Counted from the first letter of the stretch, positions 37,137 to 45,274 are shown. The stretch is 48,708 nt of DNA from Alistipes excrementigallinarum (GCA_019112825.1 DXIP01000002.1:1-48708), one strand, 5' to 3'. Numbers and translations are program-made. The notes: a model not told the origin generated them from the letters alone.

Positions 37137-38180
37137 ATGATGGAATTTACCGCCGAAATGATTGCCGGCTTCCTCGGAGGCGACATCGTGGGCGACAAGC
37201 AGGCCACCGTGCACACCGTCTCCTCGATTGAGGAGGGCAAGGCCGGTTCGCTCGCCTACCTGACCAACCCCAAATACGAGCCCTTCCTCTACACGACCCA
37301 CGCCAGCATCGTGCTGGTGAACCGCTCGTTCACCCCCTCGCAGCCCGTCGCCGCCACGCTCATCCGCGTCGACGACGCCGGAGCCTGCGTGCTGAAGCTG
37401 CTCGAGATGTACAACGCCGCCAAGCCCCGCAAGGAGGGCATCAGCCGCCTGGCCTCCATCGCCGAGAGCGCACGCGTGGGCGAGAAGTGCTACATCGGCG
37501 ACTTCACGGTCGTCGAGCGCGGCGTGGAAATCGGCGCCGGCTGCCAGATTTACCCCCAGGTCTACCTGGGCGACGGCGTCCGCATCGGCGAGGGGACGAT
37601 TCTCTACCCGGGCGTCAAAATCTACGAGGGGTGCGTCGTGGGACGCAACTGCATCCTCCACGCCGGTGCCGTCATCGGCGCCGACGGCTTCGGCTTCATG
37701 CCCAACGCCGAGGGGGGCTTCGACAAGATTCCGCAGCTGGGCAACGTCATCATCGAGGACAACGTCGAGATTGGCGCCAACACCTGCATCGACCGCGCCA
37801 AGACCGACTCGACCATCATCCGCCGCGGCGTGAAGCTCGACAACCTGATTCAAATCGGCCACAACGTCCAAATCGGCGAGAACACCGTATCGTCGGCCCA
37901 GACCGGCATCGCCGGCACCTCGAAGGTGGGCAGCAACTGCTTCCTGGCCGGGCAGGTGGGCATCGCCGACCACGTCACCATCGGCAACAACGTCAAGGTG
38001 GGTTCGAAGAGCGGTCTGGACAAGAACGTGCCCGACAACGAAATCCGCTTCGGCTACCCGGCCCTCCCGGGCATGCAGTACCACCGTGCGGCCAACATCT
38101 TCAAGCGTCTGCCCGAGCTCGACAGCCGGGTCCGCACGCTCGAAAAGGAGCTCGCCGCGCTCACCCAAAAGGAGGAGTAG
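37137..38180 (+). CDS. lpxD: UDP-3-O-acyl-glucosamine N-acyltransferase
   Basis: LpxD adds the second hydroxyacyl chain to UDP-glucosamine in lipid A synthesis, so the organism has lipopolysaccharide. The 347-residue protein has the N-terminal uridine-binding domain (about 1-105, ending near NAAKPRKEGI), then a left-handed beta-helix of hexapeptide repeats (about 110-300, for example VGEKCYIGDF, IGADGFGFMPN, IEIGANTCID-like) and a C-terminal helical piece (about 320-347). The catalytic His is H242 in LIQIGHNVQIGENT. Start codons at 37137 and 37140 are adjacent (ATGATG). The 3' end of the gene (AAAAGGAGGAG) provides an unusually strong Shine-Dalgarno sequence for the next gene, 2 nt away. Confidence 0.96.
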   Translation: MMEFTAEMIAGFLGGDIVGDKQATVHTVSSIEEGKAGSLAYLTNPKYEPFLYTTHASIVLVNRSFTPSQPVAATLIRVDDAGACVLKLLEMYNAAKPRKEGISRLASIAESARVGEKCYIGDFTVVERGVEIGAGCQIYPQVYLGDGVRIGEGTILYPGVKIYEGCVVGRNCILHAGAVIGADGFGFMPNAEGGFDKIPQLGNVIIEDNVEIGANTCIDRAKTDSTIIRRGVKLDNLIQIGHNVQIGENTVSSAQTGIAGTSKVGSNCFLAGQVGIADHVTIGNNVKVGSKSGLDKNVPDNEIRFGYPALPGMQYHRAANIFKRLPELDSRVRTLEKELAALTQKEE

Positions 38181-38182
38181 CC

Positions 38183-39214
38183 ATGCAACGCATGCTCTGC
38201 TTGCTGCTGGCGGCCGCGGCACTCTGCGGCTGCGCCGACGGAGAGCGCTACCGGCTCAGCGGCTCGGTGGAGGGGGCCGAAGGGGTGCTTCTGCTGACGA
38301 ACCTCTGCACGTCGGAGGTCGATTCGGCCCGCGTCGACCCGAAGGGGCGCTTCCGCTTCGAGGGGCGGCTGAGCGAGGCGGCCCCGGCGCTGCTCCGCTC
38401 CGCCGACGGACGGTTCGCCACGCGGCTCTTCCTCGAGCCGGGCTCGATTGAGCTGAGCGGCCGGGCCTCGGAACCGATGGGCATCCGCCCCGCGGGGACG
38501 CCGGCCAACGAGGCGCTCGGCCGTCTGCGCGACAGCGTGACGCTCATCTCGCACCTCGCCTTCGAACGGCAGGATTCGGCCTACCGGGCCCTCGAACGGC
38601 GCTGCATGGAGGCCAACCGCGACAACCTGCTGGGGGCTACGCTCCTGAGCTACAACATCGCCGAGGAGCTCTCGCCGCGCGAAGTGCTCGCCTGCATCGA
38701 CCGCTTCCCCGCCCGGATGCAGCAGCACCGGCTGCTCGCCGAGCTGAAGCAGCGGGCGCTCCAGGCGCTGAAGAGCGAGCCGGGCGAGCCCTACACCGAA
38801 ATCGTGCAGCCGGCGCCCGACGGCACGCCGCTCAGCTTGCGGGAAACGGTCCAAAAGCCCTCGAACCGCTACGTGCTGGTCGAGTTCTGGGCCTCGTGGT
38901 GCGGCCCCTGCATGAAGGAGGTCCCCTATCTGAAGCAGGCCTACGAGCGCTACCGCCCGCTGGGGCTCGAAATCTACGCCGTCTCGTTCGACCGCGACCG
39001 CGACGCCTGGCTCGGGGCCATCCGGCAGCATGACCTGCGGTGGCTCCAGGTGAGCGAACTGAAACACTTCGACAACTTGGCGGCGCACGACTACGCCATC
39101 CGGAGCATTCCGTCGAACCTGCTCATCGACACGCAGAGCGGCACAATCGTCGACAGGAACCTGCGCGGCGAGCGGCTCGGGCGGCGGCTCGAGGAGCTCA
39201 TGGGGCAGCACTGA
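38183..39214 (+). CDS. TlpA-like thioredoxin lipoprotein 1 (DUF4369)
   Basis: This 343-residue protein has a lipoprotein signal (LLLAAAALCGC, lipidated Cys near residue 17), an N-terminal DUF4369-like beta domain (about 20-110: YRLSGSVEGAEGVLLLTN...), a helical linker, and a C-terminal thioredoxin domain with the redox motif WCGPC in VLVEFWASWCGPCMKEVPYLKQAY and the cis-Pro loop RSIPSNLLID. It should act as a periplasmic or envelope disulfide reductase or oxidase; the substrate is unknown. It starts 2 nt after lpxD with a strong AGGAGG-type ribosome binding site. It is more diverged in sequence from the two following paralogues than they are from each other. Confidence 0.9.
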   Translation: MQRMLCLLLAAAALCGCADGERYRLSGSVEGAEGVLLLTNLCTSEVDSARVDPKGRFRFEGRLSEAAPALLRSADGRFATRLFLEPGSIELSGRASEPMGIRPAGTPANEALGRLRDSVTLISHLAFERQDSAYRALERRCMEANRDNLLGATLLSYNIAEELSPREVLACIDRFPARMQQHRLLAELKQRALQALKSEPGEPYTEIVQPAPDGTPLSLRETVQKPSNRYVLVEFWASWCGPCMKEVPYLKQAYERYRPLGLEIYAVSFDRDRDAWLGAIRQHDLRWLQVSELKHFDNLAAHDYAIRSIPSNLLIDTQSGTIVDRNLRGERLGRRLEELMGQH

Positions 39215-39264
39215 CCCCGGCTCCGCCCAAACACGAACCAAGAAAAAACAACACGAAAAACGCC

Positions 39265-40350
39265 ATGAAAAAAACACTCATCTTCGCAGCCGCACTGCTT
39301 GCATGCGCCTGCTCCACGGACAAATACACCATCCAGGGCAACATCGAGGGGGCCGAGGGCTACCTCTACCTGAGCAACGGCGAGACGGTGGTCGACTCGA
39401 CGGCCGTCAAGGAGGGGGCCTTCCGCTTCGAGGGCAAGGCCACGACGCCCCAGGCGCTCTACCTGACCGACAACCGCGACCTGGCGCAGGCCACCTTCCT
39501 CGCACCGCTCTTCATCGAGCCGGGTGACATCCGCCTGGGCGGCACGCCCGAGGCGCCCTTCTTCACGGGCACCCCGGCCAACGACGGCTACGCCACCTAC
39601 ACGGGCCGCCAGCGCGCGCTGCTCGACGAGTACCGCAACCCCGCCACGGCCGAAGAGCGCCGCGCAGCCATCGAGCAGGAGTACGACGCCCTGAACCGCG
39701 AGTGCTTCGCCGCCAACGGCGACAACCTCTTCGGCGCGGTGCTGCTCAACGACATGCAGTACAACCTGACGGGGGCCGAGCTGCTCGAGAAAATCGCCGC
39801 CTTCCCCCAGCCGCTGCAGCAGGCCGAGATGCTCGTCAAGCTGCACGAGCAGGCGCTCAAGAAGTCGAAGACCGACCCCGGACAGCCCTACATCAACATC
39901 ATCCAGTGCAACCCCGAGCGCGAAATCGTCTCGCTCTCGTCGGTGCTCGAGCGTCCCGAGGTCAGCTACGTACTGGTCGACTTCTGGGCCTCGTGGTGCG
40001 GTCCCTGCATGGGTGAGGTGCCCTATCTGAAGCAGGCCTATGCCGCCTACCACGACCGCGGATTCGAAATCTACGGCGTCTCGTTCGACAACAACGAGCA
40101 GAAGTGGCTCGACGCCATCCGCGACAACGGGATGAACTGGGTACACGTGAGCGACCTCAACGGCTTCGACAACCCCGCCGCACGCGACTACGCCGTGCAG
40201 GGCATCCCCTCGAACTTCCTGCTCGACAAGAAGGGCACCATCCTTGCCACCAACCTGCGCGGCGAGGCGCTGGCCGAGAAGCTGGCCGAGCTGTTCGACG
40301 GGCCGGCAGCAGCCGCCACCGAAGCCCCGGCCGAGGCAAAGGGCGAATGA
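39265..40350 (+). CDS. TlpA-like thioredoxin lipoprotein 2 (DUF4369)
   Basis: This 361-residue lipoprotein (LLACACSTDK, lipidated Cys near residue 16) has the same layout as its neighbour: DUF4369-like domain (about 20-110: YTIQGNIEGAEGYLYLSNGE), helical linker (about 120-215), and thioredoxin domain with WCGPC in DFWASWCGPCMGEVPYLKQAY and cis-Pro loop QGIPSNFLLD. An Ala/Glu-rich tail follows (PAAAATEAPAEAKGE). The stop overlaps the ruvC start (ATGA). Part of its thioredoxin domain is nearly identical at DNA level to lipoprotein 3, which points to duplication or gene conversion. Confidence 0.92.
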   Translation: MKKTLIFAAALLACACSTDKYTIQGNIEGAEGYLYLSNGETVVDSTAVKEGAFRFEGKATTPQALYLTDNRDLAQATFLAPLFIEPGDIRLGGTPEAPFFTGTPANDGYATYTGRQRALLDEYRNPATAEERRAAIEQEYDALNRECFAANGDNLFGAVLLNDMQYNLTGAELLEKIAAFPQPLQQAEMLVKLHEQALKKSKTDPGQPYINIIQCNPEREIVSLSSVLERPEVSYVLVDFWASWCGPCMGEVPYLKQAYAAYHDRGFEIYGVSFDNNEQKWLDAIRDNGMNWVHVSDLNGFDNPAARDYAVQGIPSNFLLDKKGTILATNLRGEALAEKLAELFDGPAAAATEAPAEAKGE

Positions 40351-40970
40351 CAATGCCGCCGGTCGGGAAATACCGCATCATGGGCATCGACCCGGGCACC
40401 AACTACACGGGCTACGGCATCCTCGAGGTCGAGGGGCGGCAGCTGCGTTCGGTGGTGCTGGGCGCCATCGACCTGCACCGGATGGAGGACCCCTACGTCA
40501 AGCTGCGCTACATCTTCGAGCGCGTGGGGGCGCTGGCCGACGAGTACGCCCCGCGCGAGGTGGCGCTCGAGTCGCCCTTCTTCGGCGAGAACGTGCAGTC
40601 GATGCTCAAGCTGGGACGGGCCCAGGGGGTGGCGATGGCCGCCGCGCTGAGCCGCGGGCTGCAGGTCTTCGAGTATGCCCCCTCGCGCATCAAGCAGAGC
40701 ATCACGGGGCTCGGCTCGGCCACCAAGGAGCAGGTCGCAGCCATCGTGCAGCGCACGCTCCGGCTCGACACCATCCCCAGCCGGCTCGACGCCACCGACG
40801 GCATGGCCGTCGCCCTGTGCCACTACTTCGCCTCGGCCAGTCCGCTGCTGGCAGCCATGGGTGACGAGCGGGTCAAGGGGCTCGGCGGCGGCAAGAAGGC
40901 CGCCTCGCGGCGGGGCTCCGAGAGCTGGGAGCAGTTTCTGCGCGAACATCCCGAGCGCAAGGTAAAGTAG
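40347..40970 (+). CDS. ruvC: Holliday junction resolvase RuvC
   Basis: RuvC cuts Holliday junctions symmetrically in homologous recombination, with RuvAB. The 207-residue protein has the RNase H-like fold: MGIDPGTNYTGYGILE with the first catalytic Asp, VALESPFFGENVQSMLKLGRAQG with the catalytic Glu, and the C-terminal acidic pair region DATDGMAVALCHY. A Lys/Arg-rich tail (about 170-207) follows. The start at 40347 overlaps the previous stop (ATGA); a second Met two codons later is possible. It is unusual to find ruvC between two thioredoxin lipoproteins; ruvA and ruvB are not in the window. Confidence 0.95.
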   Translation: MTMPPVGKYRIMGIDPGTNYTGYGILEVEGRQLRSVVLGAIDLHRMEDPYVKLRYIFERVGALADEYAPREVALESPFFGENVQSMLKLGRAQGVAMAAALSRGLQVFEYAPSRIKQSITGLGSATKEQVAAIVQRTLRLDTIPSRLDATDGMAVALCHYFASASPLLAAMGDERVKGLGGGKKAASRRGSESWEQFLREHPERKVK

Positions 40971-41001
40971 AGAACCGAGAACACATAAAAACGATATCAC
41001 G

Positions 41002-42051
41002 ATGAAACAGACCCTTTTTGCACTCCTGGCCGCCGTGCTGCTGAGCAGCTGCGGAAGCTCCACCTGCACGCTCACGGGCAAGCTGGAGCTCACGCCGGGG
41101 GATTCGCTCTTCCTCGTGGCGGCCGACCGCGACCGCACGGAGCTGGGCTACGCCCTCGTGGAGCAGGACAGCAGCTTCACCATCCGCCATCGCGCGGCCG
41201 AGCCCGCCATAGCGATGCTGACCAACAAGTTCCGCGCGCCGATGCTCATGCTCTTCGTCGAGCCGGGCGACATCACCGTCACCCGCTCGCAGGCCGGCTA
41301 CCGCGCCGAGGGAACCCCCTCGAACGACCGCTTCAACAGCTTCAACGAGCAGATGGCCGCCCTCCAGCAGGAGTTCTTCGCCCTGGGGCCCCAGCCCGAC
41401 TCGGTGCAGACGGCCGCGCTGCAGCAGCGGCTCGACCGGCTGGTCAGCCAGAGCGTCGATGCCAACCTCGACAACCTGCTGGGTGTCTACCTCTTCACCA
41501 ACGCCGAACTGCCGAAGCTGACGACGGCCGAGGGGCGCGAGCGCATGGCCCGCTTCTCGGAGGCGATGCAGGCGCACCCCATGATGCAGGAGGCGCTCCG
41601 CGGCATCGAGGCGGCCGAGAATACCGAAATCGGCAAGCCCTACATGGAGCTCACGCTCCGCAACACGGCCGGCGAGCAGAGCTCGCTGTCGAGCCTCGTG
41701 GGTCCGGGCAAGTGGGTGCTCATCGACTTCTGGGCCACGTGGTGCCCGCCCTGCATTGCGGAGATTCCCCATCTGTCGGAGGCCTACGCCGCCTACCACG
41801 ACCGCGGATTCGAAATCTACGGCGTCTCGCTCGACAACGACCAGGCACGCTGGAAGCACTACGTCTCGACGCACGACATGCCCTGGACCAATGTGATTGC
41901 CGTCGAGGGTGACAAGAGCAGCCCGGCGGCCGAGCAGTACGGCATCCGCACGATACCGACCAACTTCCTCCTCTCGCCCGAGGGGACAATCGTCGCCCGC
42001 GACCTGCGGGGCGAGGCGCTGGCCGAGAAGCTGGCCGAGGTCATCCGATAG
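41002..42051 (+). CDS. TlpA-like thioredoxin lipoprotein 3 (DUF4369)
   Basis: This 349-residue lipoprotein (LLSSCGSS, lipidated Cys near residue 17) has a DUF4369-like domain (about 20-105), helical linker and thioredoxin domain with a WCPPC redox motif in LIDFWATWCPPCIAEIPHL, unlike WCGPC in the two preceding paralogues; a Pro between the cysteines changes redox potential in this fold. The cis-Pro loop is RTIPTNFLLS. It follows ruvC by 31 nt and is the last gene of the lpxD operon, with a terminator 24 nt after the stop. Two DNA islands are shared with lipoprotein 2. Confidence 0.92.
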   Translation: MKQTLFALLAAVLLSSCGSSTCTLTGKLELTPGDSLFLVAADRDRTELGYALVEQDSSFTIRHRAAEPAIAMLTNKFRAPMLMLFVEPGDITVTRSQAGYRAEGTPSNDRFNSFNEQMAALQQEFFALGPQPDSVQTAALQQRLDRLVSQSVDANLDNLLGVYLFTNAELPKLTTAEGRERMARFSEAMQAHPMMQEALRGIEAAENTEIGKPYMELTLRNTAGEQSSLSSLVGPGKWVLIDFWATWCPPCIAEIPHLSEAYAAYHDRGFEIYGVSLDNDQARWKHYVSTHDMPWTNVIAVEGDKSSPAAEQYGIRTIPTNFLLSPEGTIVARDLRGEALAEKLAEVIR

Positions 42052-42074
42052 CGCCCGCGTCGGCACATCGCTTC

Positions 42075-42109
42075 GGGAGGCGGCCCCACACGGGTGCCGC
42101 CTTCCTTTT
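42075..42109 (+). terminator. Terminator of the lpxD-lipoprotein-ruvC operon
   Basis: 10-bp stem GGGAGGCGGC / GCCGCCTTCC (one G-T pair) with an 11-nt loop and TTTT after it. The rest of the gap to the tRNA (42110-42521) is GC-rich, A/C-repetitive DNA with no credible gene. Confidence 0.82.
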
Positions 42110-42521
42110 ATTATTATAGCGCCGACAGCAACCGGACAGGCAGTTCGCGGAACGGGCGAAGCGCCGGAGCCGCTCCACAGAGCACGGGCCGCTCCGCAGA
42201 GCCGGCGGGCCCCCTTGCGGCCAGGTCGTCGAAGGGCGGGTCACACAAGGCGGCGATATGGCGCAGCAAAAGGGAGCCCGAAGAGGCATCGGGGCAAGTT
42301 CGAGGCGGTTTCGAGGCTGCTTCGAGACGGCCGGCCACGCAAAAAACCGCGAAAAGGCCAAACGACCCGCTTGCAGGGCAAAAAACCGGGAACCGGCCCG
42401 CTGCAACCGGAAACCAGTAGCTGAATATTGTAAATCAAGACATTGCGCCGGAAGCACCTCGCCGGGACAAACGCCCGGGAAAAAGGTTTATTCAAAAATT
42501 TCAATATTTTTTCACCAAATA

Positions 42522-42553
42522 TTTGCACAGAATAAAAATCCGCCTTATCTTTG
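42522..42553 (+). promoter_or_regulatory. tRNA-Arg promoter
   Basis: TTTG (42522-42525), 20 nt, TATCTTTG (42546-42553), ending 18 nt before the tRNA. AT-rich upstream DNA (42485-42540), as often seen before stable RNA genes. Confidence 0.72.
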
Positions 42554-42571
42554 CACTCGCAATAAAGGAAA

Positions 42572-42645
42572 GGCGCCGTAGCTTAATTGAATAGAGCATC
42601 TGACTACGGATCAGAAGGTTACAGGTTTGAGTCCTGTCGGCGTCA
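42572..42645 (+). tRNA. tRNA-Arg (anticodon ACG)
   Basis: A 74-nt cloverleaf: acceptor GGCGCCG / CGGCGTC (one G-U) with discriminator A, D stem GCTT/GAGC, anticodon stem TCTGA/TCAGA around CTACGGA (anticodon ACG, reading CGN after A34 to inosine), and T arm ACAGG-TTTGAGT-CCTGT. CCA is not encoded. It is followed by a terminator and an integrase gene and is the likely attachment site of the element to its right. Confidence 0.95.
42620..42645 (+). other. Probable attL: 3' half of tRNA-Arg
   Basis: The integrase gene starts 115 nt after the tRNA and reads away from it, the usual layout for elements that insert at a tRNA 3' end and restore it with their own copy. The core would lie in the T arm and acceptor stem. 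The matching attR is outside the window, so the exact core cannot be fixed. Confidence 0.55.
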
Positions 42646-42656
42646 CTCTCAAAATC

Positions 42657-42687
42657 AACCACTTACAGCAATGTGAGTGGTTTTTTT
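42657..42687 (+). terminator. Terminator after tRNA-Arg
   Basis: 11-bp stem AACCACTTACA / TGTGAGTGGTT (one T-G pair) capped by a GCAA tetraloop and followed by a run of T. It lies on the element side of the junction. Confidence 0.88.
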
Positions 42688-42760
42688 GTGTGCTGTTTCG
42701 GGCGGTTTTCACGGGCTTTTTACCCAGTTGTGTAAACCAGTGTGTAAACCGAAAAAAACG

Positions 42761-43993
42761 ATGAACACCACCATCGAAGCGGTTCTCTACACCTCCAAAA
42801 CTTTATCTAACGGCCAGCATCCCATCCTGTTACGATTGACAAAGAATCGGAAGCGGAAGTACATCAGCCTGCATATCTCCCTTCCGCAAGAGCAATGGGA
42901 TGCAAAAAAGTGTAAACCACGCCACAACTGTCCCGACCGAGAGCGAATTGAAGCCCTTATCCAGCAAAAAACACAGGAACTCCAGCATCAGGTCATGGAC
43001 TTCAAGACAAACGACAAGGAGTACACATTGAGCACACTGGTCGAAAAGGCGTCCCGCAAAGTCGTGCGCCAAACCGTCGGTGACTATCTGAACGCCTACA
43101 TCGACCGTCTGCTGGCCGTGAACCGTGTCGGAAACGCCAAGACCTTTCAGGAACTCCGCACCTCACTGACCCGATTCTGTCATTCGCTGGACTTCTACTT
43201 TCTCGACATCGACACCGAATGGTTGAAACGCTACGAACAATGGCTACGGGTGGAGCGTCACTATTCGGACAACTCCATCGGCATCCGCTTCCGTTCGTTG
43301 CGCGTTCTTTACAACAGTGCCATCACCGACGGTCTCATCAAAAAGACGGACTACCCTTTCGACACCTTTAAGGTAAGCCGATTCAAGGCGGCCACAGCCA
43401 AGCGGTCGCTCACCAAGGAGGACATTCGGCGGATCATGGATTGTAAAGTGCGAACACTGACCAAGTACCCCAAACCGTTCCTGCAACTGGCAAAAGACTT
43501 GTTCCTGTTCAGCTACCTGTCGTGCGGCATCAATCTGACCGATATTCTGCACATCCGCTATGCCGACATCGTAGACGGGCGACTGGTTTTCAACCGACAG
43601 AAAACGGGCAAACTCCTCTCGTTCCAGCTACAGCCCGAAGCCCTTGCCATTCTCGACAAGTACCGTCAGCCGAACGCACATCCGCAGGATTACATCTTTC
43701 CCGTACTGAAACGAACCGTCCACGTCACGGCCCAGCAACAGTACGGACGGGTGCAACGAACGAACAAGCGGATCAACCGTTACCTGAAACTCATCGGTGA
43801 ACACCTGCACCTACCCATCCCGCTGACGACCTACGTCGCCCGCCACAGTTTTGCTACCGTGTTGAAAAGATCGGGAGTTTCGACCTCCATCATTTCGGAA
43901 TCGCTGGGGCACAGTTCGGAAAAGATCACGCAAATCTACCTCGATTCATTCGAGAACTCGCAGATCGACGAGGCCATGCAGCATCTGCTGTAA
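42761..43993 (+). CDS. int: Tyrosine recombinase (element integrase)
   Basis: This enzyme inserts and excises the element by site-specific recombination. The 410-residue protein has an N-terminal arm-binding domain (about 1-90, basic: LTKNRKRKYISLHISLPQEQWD), a core-binding SAM-like domain (about 100-205, VGDYLNAYIDRLLAV...) and the catalytic domain. Seen catalytic residues are R361 in YVARHSFAT, H384 in LGH and the nucleophile Y393 in TQIYL. The first Arg of the family is missing: that place reads SCGINLTDIL, as in IntDOT-type integrases of Bacteroides, and the box II His is Tyr358. The start at 42761 gives MNTTIEAVLYTSK; the frame is open for 28 codons upstream but these overlap the tRNA terminator region. 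It stops 8 nt before the first palindrome. Confidence 0.93.
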   Translation: MNTTIEAVLYTSKTLSNGQHPILLRLTKNRKRKYISLHISLPQEQWDAKKCKPRHNCPDRERIEALIQQKTQELQHQVMDFKTNDKEYTLSTLVEKASRKVVRQTVGDYLNAYIDRLLAVNRVGNAKTFQELRTSLTRFCHSLDFYFLDIDTEWLKRYEQWLRVERHYSDNSIGIRFRSLRVLYNSAITDGLIKKTDYPFDTFKVSRFKAATAKRSLTKEDIRRIMDCKVRTLTKYPKPFLQLAKDLFLFSYLSCGINLTDILHIRYADIVDGRLVFNRQKTGKLLSFQLQPEALAILDKYRQPNAHPQDYIFPVLKRTVHVTAQQQYGRVQRTNKRINRYLKLIGEHLHLPIPLTTYVARHSFATVLKRSGVSTSIISESLGHSSEKITQIYLDSFENSQIDEAMQHLL

Positions 43994-44001
43994 GATCAAA
44001 G

Positions 44002-44055
44002 AGGACAGACATTGACAAGGGGTATAGATTTAACCCCTATGTCAATGTCTGTCCT
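44002..44055 (+). repeat. Element palindrome copy 1
   Basis: Outer stem AGGACAGACATTGACA / TGTCAATGTCTGTCCT (16 bp, perfect), inner stem AGGGGT / ACCCCT with a single bulged A, loop ATAGATTTA. It begins 8 nt after the integrase stop codon. Confidence 0.92.
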
Positions 44056-44080
44056 TGCTGGTTGTAGATTGTGGTTGAAC

Positions 44081-44137
44081 GAGGACAGACTTTGTACGGC
44101 GGTATGATTTATAGACCACCTGACAAAGTTTGTCCTC
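44081..44137 (+). repeat. Element palindrome copy 2
   Basis: Outer stem GAGGACAGACTTTGT / ACAAAGTTTGTCCTC (15 bp, one G-T pair), a small internal loop, inner stem GGcGGT / ACCaCC, loop ATGATTTATAG. Same orientation as copy 1, 25 nt downstream. Confidence 0.9.
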
Positions 44138-44180
44138 CTAATTCTGCTGATCTTGTGGTTAGATATATTGGGTAGACAGC

Positions 44181-44234
44181 AGGACAGACTTGGTAAAAGG
44201 GGTTAATTATAGGCCCCTTTTCCAAGTTTGTCCT
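44181..44234 (+). repeat. Element palindrome copy 3
   Basis: Outer stem AGGACAGACTTGG / CCAAGTTTGTCCT (13 bp, one G-T), one bulged T, inner stem AAAAGGGG / CCCCTTTT, loop TTAATTATAGG. Followed by TTGTTTTTTG, so it could terminate transcription. It ends 39 nt before the next gene. Confidence 0.9.
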
Positions 44235-44273
44235 TTGTTTTTTGTATATTAGGGACTACTAACCACAGTTACT

Positions 44274-45206
44274 ATGGATAAGAATTCAATCGGTTACACT
44301 CACGCCTTTACATGGGAGCAATTTCAAAGAGCATTGGTATATACGAAAAAGTATTACGGGATGGATGCCCCTTACTTCTATCGGACATTGGATGCAGAAT
44401 TAGAAGGGGAAAACCAACCTGTTACGATTCACTGCCGCCTCATGTTCGAGGATTTTTGCGACCGCCTGTTGTTCGCAGACAAGTCCACCTCTAAATATAT
44501 GGAGCAAATACCCCACGAGGAGGTACCGATTATATGGACACTGATGTTCGTAGAGTGGGGATTATGGTGCGAATGGCTGAAAGATCAAGACAGCGACTAT
44601 ACGCTTGGCGATTATTATGCCGATAATCTCAACAATTATTACCAAGACCACATGCGGGAGGAGTTATTGGAAACCTACCTGTTCTGCAAACAGACACCCA
44701 TCCGCCCGCAACGAACAAACGAAATCATATTGACGATCAATAAGACCTCCAAGGAATATTCGAGAAAACTCATACTTCCGAATTTCGAGAACTGGGTACT
44801 GCGAGGTGCATTGTTGCAGTATTGCGAAAGCCACCTGGAAGATATACACTCTGTGGAAGAGGCACAAAAAGCATTGGATGAGTACCATACAAAGGGACGT
44901 AAGGCGGATGAAATAATCGACCGCATCATATACGGCACCTATACGATGTTCAAGGATGCCGCAAAAGATACCCGAACCACCAGTACGGGGCTGTGTCGAA
45001 TCATTCAGAATTATCTCGTATATCTTGAACTGATCACTTCGGACAGCGATGCAGCACTCGATATTCAAAATATCGCAGGCCGAATCAAGTACCTATTAAA
45101 ACAGGGTAAAGAGCCTCGGTTCAGTCCGTATCTATTGAGTGGGGAAGAGGCACGAGAGGCATTAAGGGGAAGCGGTCAGAGCACATTCGAGGATATGATG
45201 AGATAG
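44274..45206 (+). CDS. Unknown protein of the element, 310 aa
   Basis: I do not recognise this 310-residue protein. It has no signal peptide and no membrane segment; it is rich in Tyr, Trp, Glu and Lys and looks mostly helical (for example LMFEDFCDRLLFADKSTSKYMEQ near 55 and IYGTYTMFKDAAKD near 220). An aromatic cluster VEWGLWCEWLKDQDSDYTLGDYYADNLNNYY lies near residues 95-125. The C-terminus ends with a pattern seen in other short Bacteroidales element proteins (KYLLKQGKEPRFSPYLLSGEEA). The ATG follows three palindromes and an AT-rich stretch; AAA, ATA and GAA codon use is unlike the chromosomal part. It is followed by its own hairpin rather than by a palindrome of the family. Confidence 0.75.
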   Translation: MDKNSIGYTHAFTWEQFQRALVYTKKYYGMDAPYFYRTLDAELEGENQPVTIHCRLMFEDFCDRLLFADKSTSKYMEQIPHEEVPIIWTLMFVEWGLWCEWLKDQDSDYTLGDYYADNLNNYYQDHMREELLETYLFCKQTPIRPQRTNEIILTINKTSKEYSRKLILPNFENWVLRGALLQYCESHLEDIHSVEEAQKALDEYHTKGRKADEIIDRIIYGTYTMFKDAAKDTRTTSTGLCRIIQNYLVYLELITSDSDAALDIQNIAGRIKYLLKQGKEPRFSPYLLSGEEAREALRGSGQSTFEDMMR

Positions 45207-45232
45207 TTCACACTTCACAACCCCAATTTTGG

Positions 45233-45274
45233 AAAGAATAGATGGCATTTTCGCTGTCTATTCTTTCTCTTTTT
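45233..45274 (+). terminator. Hairpin and T run after the 310-aa gene
   Basis: AAAGAATAGA / TCTATTCTTT (10 bp, extendable by four pairs including G-T) with a 6-nt loop, then CTCTTTTTT. A second pair of arms, CACAACC (45216-45222) and GGTTGTG (45276-45282), encloses it. It differs from the AGGACAGAC palindromes. Confidence 0.7.

Noticed and set aside
42094..42420. Small protein between the lpxD operon and the tRNA
   Set aside because: The frame begins inside a terminator, has random-looking composition and no family resemblance.
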